From contig JBAXAR010000019.1 in assembly GCA_037142475.1 (NCBI GenBank), positions 1-24,916 of the forward strand: a stretch of DNA of 24,916 nt, in the 5' to 3' direction. Position numbers and translations under genes: made by a program. Source of the stretch: CAIUMH01 sp037142475 (GTDB taxonomy: Bacteria; Actinomycetota; Acidimicrobiia; Acidimicrobiales; RAAP-2). The notes below the pieces were generated by a model, which saw nothing but the letters and a program-made list of their open reading frames with translations, searched no databases and had not been told where the DNA came from. Of this stretch, positions 1 through 7,088 are shown in pieces. Position 1 is the stretch's first letter. Each line of letters starts with the position of its first letter.

Positions 1-104
1 CTGTGACCCCTTGCGTGTCATGCAAGTGCGCTACCAGACTGCGCCAACGGCCCTCGGGCATGATGGTAGCACCGGTCTTCAAGCACCTCGCCCGATTCTG
101 AACC

Positions 105-110
105 TACGAT
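105..110 (+). promoter_or_regulatory. Candidate -10 element, leaderless promoter of the PhyH-like gene
   Basis: TACGAT matches the actinobacterial -10 pattern TANNNT and ends 7 nt before the ATG at 118. There is no Shine-Dalgarno sequence between them, so transcription would begin at or next to the start codon. I see no convincing -35. The rest of bases 1-104 holds no gene I can support. Confidence 0.45.
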
Positions 111-117
111 CGAATCC

Positions 118-927
118 ATGGACGTCGTCACTCATCTCGCCTCGATCGAGAAAGTTGGTTACACGATTGTGGAGAACGTCATCGATCGAGACCACTGCGA
201 GCAGATCAAACTGCGGGTGGCTGGGTTGGAATCTGCGCTCCAAATAAAGCACGGTGACAACCTTTTCGAGGGCTACTCCACCAGCAGGGTCTACAACTTG
301 CTGGTCCACGGCGAGATGTTCGAGGCGATCCCGGTCCACCCTGCCGTCCTGCCGATCGTCGAAGGAGTTCTCGACAGCGAATTGTTGATCTCCTCGCTTT
401 CCTCGATCCGAATTGGTCCTGGCGAGTCAGCCCAACCGCTGCACGCCGACGACCAACTCATCCCCCTCCCTCGACCCCACGTACCCATCGTGTGCAACAC
501 CATGTGCGCGATCGATGACTTTACCGAAGCCAATGGGGCAACTCGATTGGTGGAAGGGAGCCACAAGGATCCAGGCCTTCCGGACTACCGCCGTCCACCC
601 GAGACAATTGCGGCTCAGATGCAGGCCGGCAGCGTCCTCATCTGGACCGGCAGCCTTTGGCATGGCGGCGGTGCCAACGTCAGCGAGGCCCACCGACTGG
701 GGATCGCGATGAATTACTGCGCTGGCTGGGTTCGCCAACAGGAAAACCAGCAGCTCGGGATCTCCAAGGAGATTGCTTCGACCTTTCCTCCCCGACTCCG
801 CAAACTCTGTGGCTACTCCGTGTATCGAGGTCTGATCGGTCACATCGACAAGCGCGATCCTTGCGAAGTAGCCCTCGATCTGGAGCCCGAAGCCACGATG
901 GCCTGGGACAGTCTCAAGCGGCGCTAA
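118..927 (+). CDS. Phytanoyl-CoA dioxygenase (PhyH) family Fe(II)/2-oxoglutarate-dependent oxygenase
   Basis: This 269-residue protein matches the PhyH family of non-heme iron, 2-oxoglutarate-dependent hydroxylases. Visible metal ligands are the HxD pair H109/D111 (HADD) and the distal H182 (WHGGG). R193 is a candidate to bind the 2-oxoglutarate carboxylate. The GATRLVEGSHK stretch at 140-150, followed by a GSVLIW strand, is typical of the double-stranded beta-helix core. Members hydroxylate diverse small molecules such as acyl-CoAs, ectoine and natural products; the substrate cannot be told here. The ATG at 118 is chosen because it sits 7 nt after a TANNNT hexamer and gives a full-length domain. 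The 3' end overlaps the convergent exonuclease gene by 14 nt. Family is secure, substrate unknown. Confidence 0.85.
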   Translation: MDVVTHLASIEKVGYTIVENVIDRDHCEQIKLRVAGLESALQIKHGDNLFEGYSTSRVYNLLVHGEMFEAIPVHPAVLPIVEGVLDSELLISSLSSIRIGPGESAQPLHADDQLIPLPRPHVPIVCNTMCAIDDFTEANGATRLVEGSHKDPGLPDYRRPPETIAAQMQAGSVLIWTGSLWHGGGANVSEAHRLGIAMNYCAGWVRQQENQQLGISKEIASTFPPRLRKLCGYSVYRGLIGHIDKRDPCEVALDLEPEATMAWDSLKRR

Positions 928-1642
928 ACGATTGACCTGAAATCGGCCAATCACCATCACCCGGATGAAGACGAAACCGAGAATCTCGATCTCGGCCAGC
1001 GAAGTACTCATCGAGATTCCGCGCCCAGGAGTGATGCCATTCCACCTGGCGCTCGGTGAGGTTTTCAAGGGTCAATTGGCCCAGGACGGGGAATGCTTCG
1101 ACCATGGGCCCAAGGAGTCCGGCTGCCGCCACTGCATCAGCAGTTGCATCGTGGGCCATCGGGTTGATGACTCCGTAATGTCGACACACGTCGCTGAGGC
1201 TCCGGCGCCCTTTGGTTCGGCGGAGTGCACGGTCTAGTACAAGCGGATCGAGAACTGGACCGTGCCATCCGGACTCAAGGAGGCCCGGGCCACCGAGAGC
1301 GACCATGCGGGAATCGATCATCGTCAGGTCGTAGCTGAGGTTGAACCCGACAACGGGGACTGCCCGCTCCGAGGCGTCGACCAAGGTGCGAGCAATCAGA
1401 GCTATGGCTTCCCGAAGGGGTCTCCCTTCGGCCTTGAGACGGTCATCGCTGATCCCGTGGATCGCCAGGGCACTCGCTGGCACCGGGACAGCAGGATCGA
1501 CGAGACCCTCAACGCTTCGAACCACTCGGCCACCGATGAGTGAGACCAGGGCGAAAGAGACGGGGATATCGTGATAGCGATCGATGCCGGTGCTTTCAAG
1601 ATCAAAAGCCAGCATCTCGTTGTCGAGCCACCTGCTGTTCAT
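914..1642 (-). CDS. DnaQ-like DEDDh 3'-5' exonuclease
   Basis: The 242-residue protein has the RNase T/DnaQ exonuclease fold. Motif I is FDLEST (D14, E16). Motif II is in GFNLSYDL (D105). Motif III is H164-x4-D169 (MAHDATAD), which makes it the DEDDh subclass with two-metal catalysis. Such proteins act as proofreading subunits or as stand-alone exonucleases trimming DNA or RNA 3' ends. No helicase, polymerase-binding or BRCT extension is visible, so a stand-alone enzyme is likely. It starts with ATG at 1642 and ends inside the last codons of the convergent PhyH-like gene (14-nt overlap). Whether it serves as the polymerase III epsilon subunit cannot be decided here. Confidence 0.88.
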   Translation of the reverse strand: MNSRWLDNEMLAFDLESTGIDRYHDIPVSFALVSLIGGRVVRSVEGLVDPAVPVPASALAIHGISDDRLKAEGRPLREAIALIARTLVDASERAVPVVGFNLSYDLTMIDSRMVALGGPGLLESGWHGPVLDPLVLDRALRRTKGRRSLSDVCRHYGVINPMAHDATADAVAAAGLLGPMVEAFPVLGQLTLENLTERQVEWHHSWARNLDEYFAGRDRDSRFRLHPGDGDWPISGQSFSAA

Positions 1643-1682
1643 GGGCCGAAGTGTTCCACTGGCCTGTGACGCTTCTGCCGGA

Positions 1683-1707
1683 CTCCGAGCTGAACGTTCG
1701 CTCGGAG
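1683..1707 (-). terminator. Intergenic hairpin after the SnoaL-like gene, possible terminator
   Basis: CTCCGAG at 1683-1689 and CTCGGAG at 1701-1707 form a perfect 7-bp stem around an 11-nt loop. It lies within 35 nt after the stop of the minus-strand gene ending at 1716. No T-run follows on the minus strand, so this is at best a tail-less terminator of the kind suggested for high-GC actinobacteria. Confidence 0.3.
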
Positions 1708-1715
1708 CGAGATCA

Positions 1716-2147
1716 TCAGCTCAGGCCGAGTGCCTTCTTCATCTGCTCATGGATGGCGTGAACAGCCTGAAGCGGCCGAATCATCACCTTGAACTCGGTG
1801 ATCAGATCCTCATCGTCACATGTGATGATGTCGACGCCGTTGACCGAGACATCACCGATCCAGGTCTCGAACTCCAAAACCGCGTGGTTGCCATCCAGCA
1901 CCTCTTTGACGTAGCGGAATCGTCGGGTGGGGTCGGCGCCTGACGCCGCTCCATCTTTGACGCCGCCGCCGGCGAGGGTCATACCCGCCGCCTCGAGGTA
2001 CATCACCGTCAGCGCCTTGCCGACCTGAGGAGAGAAGACGATCGGTGAGACAAAGACAACATCATCGTGGAGAAGATCCTCGAGGCCACCTTCGAGGTCC
2101 CCCCGCATGAACTGGTGCCAGCGCTCAACCACCATCTCGATCGCCAT
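1716..2147 (-). CDS. SnoaL-like / NTF2-fold protein
   Basis: This 143-residue protein looks like a SnoaL-like (NTF2 superfamily) domain. An N-terminal helix with W10/F13 comes first, then a DLLHDDVVFVSP segment, a long central strand pair and a C-terminal FKVMIRPLQAVHAIHEQM strand-helix. The family forms cone-shaped folds with a small-molecule pocket and includes isomerases, hydrolases and many proteins of unknown role. I chose the ATG at 2147 over the longer reading that begins at 2183 because GGGGGG lies 7 nt upstream of it. The longer form would also run almost into the tRNA. It lies just downstream of tRNA-Cys on the same strand. No specific function can be assigned. Confidence 0.72.
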   Translation of the reverse strand: MAIEMVVERWHQFMRGDLEGGLEDLLHDDVVFVSPIVFSPQVGKALTVMYLEAAGMTLAGGGVKDGAASGADPTRRFRYVKEVLDGNHAVLEFETWIGDVSVNGVDIITCDDEDLITEFKVMIRPLQAVHAIHEQMKKALGLS

Positions 2148-2188
2148 GCGATCACCCCCCTGGCCTCCTGATGTGCAGAGCACACCAC

Positions 2189-2263
2189 TGGAGGCGGCGC
2201 CCGGATTCGAACCGGGGTACGGGGCTTTGCAGGCCCCTGCCTAAACCACTCGGCCACGCCGCC
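2189..2263 (-). tRNA. tRNA-Cys (anticodon GCA)
   Basis: Read on the minus strand, the cloverleaf folds fully. The acceptor GGCGGCG pairs with CGCCGCC, the D-arm is GCC/GGC, and the anticodon stem is GGGGC/GCCCC with loop CTGCAAA. The variable region is GTAC and the T-arm is CCCGG-TTCGAAT-CCGGG. Anticodon GCA reads Cys codons. The discriminator base is U73, a known identity element for cysteinyl-tRNA synthetase. The 3' CCA is encoded (2191-2189). There is no intron. Confidence 0.97.
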
Positions 2264-2272
2264 GTGGTGCTC

Positions 2273-2278
2273 ACCCTA
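2273..2278 (-). promoter_or_regulatory. Candidate -10 of the tRNA-Cys promoter
   Basis: TAGGGT on the minus strand ends 9 nt before the mature tRNA 5' end, which fits a short 5' leader removed by RNase P. The same hexamer occurs before thrB. The -35 is not recognisable. Confidence 0.4.
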
Positions 2279-2304
2279 GCCGCAGCGAACAGGCCTCTTT
2301 GGAA

Positions 2305-2541
2305 CTACTTCGCGACCCTCTTGTAGGCCCAACGAACCGCCAAAAAGAGAACACCGATGAGAACCACCATCTTGATGGTCCACCAGACCGCCCCTGCAAT
2401 GAAGCCGAAGAGCCAGAACAACACAACGACGCCGAAGATCGCCACGAGCGCAACCGATGCCACCTCAAGAATGCCTGTCCCTTTGCGTTCGATCTCACCC
2501 ACCAGAACCACCGCCTTTCCGACGTGCTGCGAAGCGGCCAC
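2305..2541 (-). CDS. Small membrane protein, two predicted TM helices
   Basis: A 78-residue protein of unknown function. After about 25 polar residues come two hydrophobic helices, roughly 27-50 and 55-72, separated by WWTIK. It ends in a basic tail (RWAYKRVAK), which by the positive-inside rule suggests both termini are cytoplasmic. The start is GTG at 2541, with GAGGG about 6 nt upstream. In-frame GTG codons at V11 and V14 are alternatives that would drop part of the polar N-terminus. It is divergent from glnD, with only 28 bp between the start codons, so the two promoters must overlap. Clean hydrophobic segmentation supports a real gene; homology is not recognised. Confidence 0.6.
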   Translation of the reverse strand: MAASQHVGKAVVLVGEIERKGTGILEVASVALVAIFGVVVLFWLFGFIAGAVWWTIKMVVLIGVLFLAVRWAYKRVAK

Positions 2542-2557
2542 CCCGCACCCTCAATGC

Positions 2558-2563
2558 TACGGT
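2558..2563 (+). promoter_or_regulatory. Candidate -10, leaderless promoter of glnD
   Basis: TACGGT is followed by 6 nt and then ATG at 2570, with no Shine-Dalgarno between. A nearly identical arrangement, TACGGT-N8-ATG, precedes the gene starting at 12219. Confidence 0.45.
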
Positions 2564-2569
2564 CGATTC

Positions 2570-4918
2570 ATGCTCCAAGGTTCGTTGCGTGCCTCGCGCG
2601 ACCTCTTGATGTCCGATTCGACACTGACCGGAAACCAATTTTGTCGGCGGCTCTCTGACGAAACCGATTCGTGGCTCTCGATGATCGCCGAGAGAGCGGC
2701 GGGCAAGTCAGAGCGGCGCTTAGCTCTCGTCGCAGTTGGTGGGTACGGGCGCCGAGAGCTCTGTCCGTTCAGCGATCTCGATCTCGTGCTGATCCACGAA
2801 GGACGCCGTGACATCAAGGAAGTCGCAGACGCCCTGTGGTATCCCGTGTGGGACGAAGGGGTGCGCGTCGACCATGCAGTGCGTCGACCCAAGGAAGTCC
2901 TCAAAGCCGCTGGCGGGGATCTCCGCGTTGCGCTCGGTCTCCTCGATGCTCGAGTCATCTGGGGGGACTCCCGGGTCGCCGAGCCCGTCATCGAGAAGGT
3001 TCGTCACCTCTGGCGCAATTCAATCTCTCAGGAATTCATCCCCTCGCTTGAGACCCAGATGCGGGAGCGACACCGTCTCGAGGGAGATGTGGCCTTCTTG
3101 CTCGAGCCAAACCTCAAAGAGGCTCACGGTGGTCTGCGCGACGTCAGTGTCCTTCGAGCACTCTCGTCGTGCGCTCCGCGCTTGGCAGATCTCGTAGACC
3201 TCGACGTCATCAACAGAGCCGCCGCAACACTCACCTCGGTCAGAGTTGAACTCCATCGAACTTCGGGACGAGCGCTCGACCGCATGCTGCTCCAAGAACA
3301 GGACTCGGTCGCCGCCGCCTTGGGCTATCGCGACGCAGACGAACTCTGCCACGCTGTTTCCGAGGCTGGTCGGTCCATTGCTCGACTGAGCGATGAGATC
3401 TGGCGCCGGCGCACGATGTGGGCCCCCGGGAAGAATCAGAATTACGAGTTCGACAATGCGCGTCTCGACGTCGAGGCTGGGATCGTCATCACGAACGGAG
3501 AGGTCGGGTTGTCGCCGTCAGCCGAGGTAGCGACTGACTCATCGCTCATTTGGCGGGTGGCCGCCGTCGGCGCTGAACGTGATCTGCCGATCTCCCTTGG
3601 CGCCGTGCATCGTCTCGCTGACAGAACTCCACCGGCCCCATCTCCATGGCCTGAAGGGGTCCTTCAATCGCTCATCCGACTCCTTCTGTGCGGCCATCGG
3701 GCCATACCGGCGTTCGAGACTCTGGATCATCTGGGCCTCGTGACGCACCTCATGCCCGAGTGGGAACACGTACGCCACCACCATCAGCGCAACGCCTATC
3801 ACCGCTTCACCGTGGACCGGCATCTCCTCGAAACCGCAGCGAACGCCGCTGGACTGGCCGAAACCGTTGATCGTCAGGACCTTCTCGTGATCGGAGCACT
3901 CCTGCACGACATCGGGAAGGGACTCCCAGGAGACCATACCGACGTAGGCATAGAAATTGTGGGCTCGCTCGCACCCCGCATGGGCTTCAACGAAGCCGAT
4001 GTCCACATCCTCCAGGATCTCGTTCGCCACCACCTGCTCCTTGCCGACACCGCCACCCGTCGGGACCTCTCGGACCCTGCCACAATCGAGCGGGTCGCCG
4101 AGTTGGTGGGCGATCGGACCACCTTGGCAGTTCTCGGGGCCCTCACCAAGGCCGACAGCCTCGCGACCGGTAGTTCAGCGTGGGGTTCGTGGAAAGAACA
4201 GTTGGTGAATGACCTCGTCCGTCGAACTGACGCTCTGCTCGCCGGAGCGACCACGCCTGCTCCTTCGAACGAGCTCTCTGAGGAGCACCGGGCATTGGTC
4301 GACTCCGTCCTCACTACCTCAGAGCCAGCGCTCCTGCTCGCACCACCCACTGTGGTGGTCGCCGCCCCCGACCGCCCCGGTCTTCTCGCCCAGGTCACCG
4401 GGGTACTCGCACTTCATGGCTTAGGAGTCCAGAGTGCAGATGCAATGAGTACCGATGGGGTTGCTATCGAGACCTTCACGGTCGACGCGGCCATCGGCCT
4501 CTGGCCGACCCATGAGGATCTGCGCCACGTGCTCGGCGAGGTGCTTGCGCTCCGGGTCGATCTCACCGTCCTGCTCGAGAACCGAGAAGAGACATACTCG
4601 GGTGCCCGTCGGACGTGGTCTGCCCACCCCATCATTCCGTCAGTCACCGTTGACAACGATGAGTCAGCACAGGCGACCATCCTTGAAGTTCGAGCGGCAG
4701 ATCAACTGGGTCTCCTTCACCGACTCACGTCGGTGCTGTTCGAGTGCGACCTCGACGTCACCGCAGCTCGAGTCTCGACAATTGGTGGAGAGGTTGTCGA
4801 CGCCTTCTATGTCCGGGACCAGAGCGGAGCAAAGCTTGACGATGACGCACAGATCGAGCGAGTCCTCTCAGAACTCCGCGGGATTATCTCGGGTGGCGAA
4901 GGTGATCGAGCGTCCTAA
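2570..4918 (+). CDS. glnD: [Protein-PII] uridylyltransferase / uridylyl-removing enzyme
   Basis: GlnD senses glutamine and adds or removes a nucleotidyl group on PII signal protein GlnB/GlnK, thereby controlling nitrogen assimilation. From ATG 2570 the protein has 782 residues. Domain order is canonical: nucleotidyltransferase with GGYGRREL at 57-64 and S68-D69-x-D71; the PII-uridylyltransferase segment (LEPNLKEAHGGLRDV, about residue 180); an HD hydrolase domain with LLHDIGKG (H446/D447); and two C-terminal ACT domains beginning near residues 594 and 703. The open frame continues upstream to 2357, but that part lies antisense to the small membrane gene and has no domain. In several actinobacteria the enzyme adenylylates rather than uridylylates PII; the sequence does not decide this. 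No amtB or glnB is visible, so the gene stands apart from its usual partners. Confidence 0.95.
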   Translation: MLQGSLRASRDLLMSDSTLTGNQFCRRLSDETDSWLSMIAERAAGKSERRLALVAVGGYGRRELCPFSDLDLVLIHEGRRDIKEVADALWYPVWDEGVRVDHAVRRPKEVLKAAGGDLRVALGLLDARVIWGDSRVAEPVIEKVRHLWRNSISQEFIPSLETQMRERHRLEGDVAFLLEPNLKEAHGGLRDVSVLRALSSCAPRLADLVDLDVINRAAATLTSVRVELHRTSGRALDRMLLQEQDSVAAALGYRDADELCHAVSEAGRSIARLSDEIWRRRTMWAPGKNQNYEFDNARLDVEAGIVITNGEVGLSPSAEVATDSSLIWRVAAVGAERDLPISLGAVHRLADRTPPAPSPWPEGVLQSLIRLLLCGHRAIPAFETLDHLGLVTHLMPEWEHVRHHHQRNAYHRFTVDRHLLETAANAAGLAETVDRQDLLVIGALLHDIGKGLPGDHTDVGIEIVGSLAPRMGFNEADVHILQDLVRHHLLLADTATRRDLSDPATIERVAELVGDRTTLAVLGALTKADSLATGSSAWGSWKEQLVNDLVRRTDALLAGATTPAPSNELSEEHRALVDSVLTTSEPALLLAPPTVVVAAPDRPGLLAQVTGVLALHGLGVQSADAMSTDGVAIETFTVDAAIGLWPTHEDLRHVLGEVLALRVDLTVLLENREETYSGARRTWSAHPIIPSVTVDNDESAQATILEVRAADQLGLLHRLTSVLFECDLDVTAARVSTIGGEVVDAFYVRDQSGAKLDDDAQIERVLSELRGIISGGEGDRAS

Positions 4919-4925
4919 GAGGAGG
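4917..4925 (+). other. Orphan perfect Shine-Dalgarno sequence after glnD
   Basis: AAGAGGAGG overlaps the glnD stop codon and is the strongest ribosome-binding motif in the window, yet no ATG or GTG follows at a usable distance. TTG abuts it directly and an ATC codon lies 6 nt downstream, both in one frame. That frame runs 47 codons and stops with TGA at 5067-5069, overlapping the sortase ATG as ATGA. The rest of the 147-nt gap up to 5065 shows nothing I can support. Confidence 0.3.
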
Positions 4926-5065
4926 TTGCTCATCGGTTTCGGTAGCTCGGCTCTGTCCGCGCTTTCACCGCCGATCTGTTGTCGATGCTCCTCTCACGAA
5001 GCTACTGACGGCTCCCCTGTTGCCTGGAGCCCCGGACCCCGCCGTCGATACCACTGCATCAGCAG

Positions 5066-5983
5066 ATGATCATGACTCGCGCTCTGGGGGTGATGGGTCG
5101 GATTCTGATCGGCCTTGGGGTACTCGTTTTGGCGTTCACAGGCTTCCAGATCTTCGGGACATCCGTCATCCAACACCGCTATCAGGCGGCCTTACGAGAC
5201 GAGATCCAGCCTCATCTCACCATTGCCACGGTGCCCCACCTTCCGTTGGGCTCGGCGCCAAAGGTGGCCCCGATAACTTCGAGGCCACTCATTGGGAGTC
5301 CGATTTCTCGGCTTACGATCCCGGCGATCGACCTAGACCAAATCGTCGTTGAGGGCACCGACGCTTCGCATCTGGAAATGGGGCCGGGGCACTACAGGGG
5401 CACGCCGCTCCCGGGCCAAATCGGGAATGTGGGGATTGCTGGCCACCGGACGACGTGGGGTCGACCATTCTTTCGTCTCGACGCTCTCAACGAGGGCGAC
5501 AGGATCATCGTCACCACCCAGCAAGGGAGTTTTGTCTACAGCGTCACCCGCCTTTTCGTCGTGCGTCCCGATCAAGTCTCGGTCCTCCATACGTCGAACC
5601 AGGCACTCTTAACCCTCACCACGTGCACTCCCAAGTACTCCGCCTCACAGCGACTGATCGTCCGTGCTGCGCTGGTCGCATCAACACTGTCGACGACGAA
5701 AGGCTCCATCCCCAGTTCGCCATCGGCGCCGTCGGTCCCATCGAGACAGAGTCCGACGGCTCCTCCCGCTTTCGCACTCCGTGCACAGCACGCAGCCACA
5801 CCGAGTCTGTTCGGGGCGCTGCTCTGGAGCGCCCTCTGCGGCCTCATGGCTATCGCCACGATCCTGCTGGCCCGGCGGCTCTCGCGGAGATGGGTGGCGT
5901 TCCTCATCGGTGTTCCACTCTTCTTGGTCCTGCTGATTCTGGCCTTCTCGCGCATCTCGTCTCTCCTCCCAGCGAATCTCTGA
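5066..5983 (+). CDS. Class E-type sortase (transpeptidase)
   Basis: Sortases cleave a C-terminal sorting signal and join the protein to cell-wall peptidoglycan. This 305-residue protein has an N-terminal membrane anchor (about 11-31) and a sortase domain at about 75-205. Its catalytic His127 (AGHRTT), Cys187 (LTLTTCTP) and Arg196 (SQRLIV) are all present. The TLTTC motif and overall form resemble actinobacterial class E enzymes. After a Pro/Ser-rich linker come two more hydrophobic segments (about 245-265 and 275-297), a C-terminal extension not universal in the family. Start choice is uncertain: ATG at 5066, ATG at 5072, or GTG/ATG at 5090/5093; none has a good ribosome site. The DUF2332 gene follows after 7 nt. 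No protein with a sorting signal is visible, so its substrates lie elsewhere. Confidence 0.88.
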   Translation: MIMTRALGVMGRILIGLGVLVLAFTGFQIFGTSVIQHRYQAALRDEIQPHLTIATVPHLPLGSAPKVAPITSRPLIGSPISRLTIPAIDLDQIVVEGTDASHLEMGPGHYRGTPLPGQIGNVGIAGHRTTWGRPFFRLDALNEGDRIIVTTQQGSFVYSVTRLFVVRPDQVSVLHTSNQALLTLTTCTPKYSASQRLIVRAALVASTLSTTKGSIPSSPSAPSVPSRQSPTAPPAFALRAQHAATPSLFGALLWSALCGLMAIATILLARRLSRRWVAFLIGVPLFLVLLILAFSRISSLLPANL

Positions 5984-5990
5984 GGTCAAG

Positions 5991-7088
5991 ATGAGAGAGA
6001 TGGGGAGCCATGACACGATCCGCCGGCGATGGGCCGACCTGCTTGACCCTCATGCCAGAACGATCCATCCCCTCTACGCAGCGTTGTGCGCCACGGCTCA
6101 AGGCGAGGGTCCATTGGTCAACCTCTTACTCGATGCGCCTCGTGCTCAGCAGCGCCCCAACCTGCTCTTGGCGGCGATACATGCCGAGGTGCTGAGAGAT
6201 CCCTGCTCTGCCCTGATCCCTTGGTATCCAACTGCTCAGCGCCTTCACGGTGTGGACCGTGATGATGAAGCATCCTTGTCGGACGGCATCGTCGCTATCG
6301 TCGAGTTCTGCGAAGCAGCGGAGCAGCGCCTCAGTGCGGTGATCCGGACTCGCAGCACTCAGACCAACGAGGTGGGTCGATCACTACCCTTGGCCGTAGG
6401 CCTCTCACTCATTGGGCGCTCACGCGGGCCGCTCGCCCTGATCGATCTCGGCTGCTCCGGAGGGCTTAATCTGATCCCCGACCGCTATCGACTCGAATTC
6501 GACGGCCAGGTCTATGGCGACCCGTCGAGCCCGGTAACGATTCAAAGTATTCACAGTGGATCGTTCCCAGCTCCAACGAGCGAGCCACTCGACATCATGT
6601 ATCGGTGCGGGATCGAGGCAACTCCGCTCGATCTTGACGACGATGACGACGTCATCTGGGCCTTGGCCTGCCAGTGGCCCGATGACGTTGAACGATTCGA
6701 GAGGACACGTGCAGCCGTCAATCTCTGGAGGGAGCAGTTCGATCGACCAACAATCATTACGGGTGATCTGCTCGACAGACTCGATGACACCATCGACGCC
6801 ATATCTCCCGACCTGCATGTAGTGATCCATCACTCATGGGTTGCCGCCTACCTGGACTACGACGAACAGCACCGGCTCGCAGAGACGATCCGACGTCGGG
6901 GCGCCGAACGCCCACTGTCTTGGCTCTGGCTGGAGCATCCCAAGGAGGTACCCGGACTGAGTCCACCTCGAGTTGGTTCACGTCGAATTCCGGGGTCAAG
7001 CGTGCTGGTTCTTGAGAACCCGCCCGGACGGTCGAAGGCCCTCGCCCAGGTCCATCCTCATGGCTCTTGGATGGCCCTTGAGGCCTGA
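5991..7088 (+). CDS. DUF2332 family protein
   Basis: A 365-residue protein resembling DUF2332, a family of unknown function frequent in actinobacteria. The N-terminal half is helical (RRRWADLLDPHA, then HPLYAALC). In the middle, near residue 150, is the glycine-rich LIDLGCSGGLNL. This looks like the SAM-binding loop of Rossmann methyltransferases and is the main functional hint, but no substrate can be named. GAGG lies 5 nt before the ATG at 5991; an alternative ATG is at 6000. It begins 7 nt after the sortase stop, so the two are probably co-transcribed. Its 3' end overlaps the convergent dinB gene by 31 nt. Confidence 0.75.
   Translation: MREMGSHDTIRRRWADLLDPHARTIHPLYAALCATAQGEGPLVNLLLDAPRAQQRPNLLLAAIHAEVLRDPCSALIPWYPTAQRLHGVDRDDEASLSDGIVAIVEFCEAAEQRLSAVIRTRSTQTNEVGRSLPLAVGLSLIGRSRGPLALIDLGCSGGLNLIPDRYRLEFDGQVYGDPSSPVTIQSIHSGSFPAPTSEPLDIMYRCGIEATPLDLDDDDDVIWALACQWPDDVERFERTRAAVNLWREQFDRPTIITGDLLDRLDDTIDAISPDLHVVIHHSWVAAYLDYDEQHRLAETIRRRGAERPLSWLWLEHPKEVPGLSPPRVGSRRIPGSSVLVLENPPGRSKALAQVHPHGSWMALEA

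Noticed and set aside
11..27. CTTGC/GCAAG inverted repeat near the left edge
   Set aside because: Five-base arms only and no context; chance is sufficient.
1692..1699. GAACGTTC as an SOS box
   Set aside because: The half-sites touch, without the four-base spacer of LexA boxes; it is part of the hairpin loop after the SnoaL-like gene.
2357..2569. N-terminal extension of glnD by 71 residues
   Set aside because: It has no GlnD-like sequence, lies antisense to the small membrane gene, and the ATG at 2570 has a matching -10 signal.
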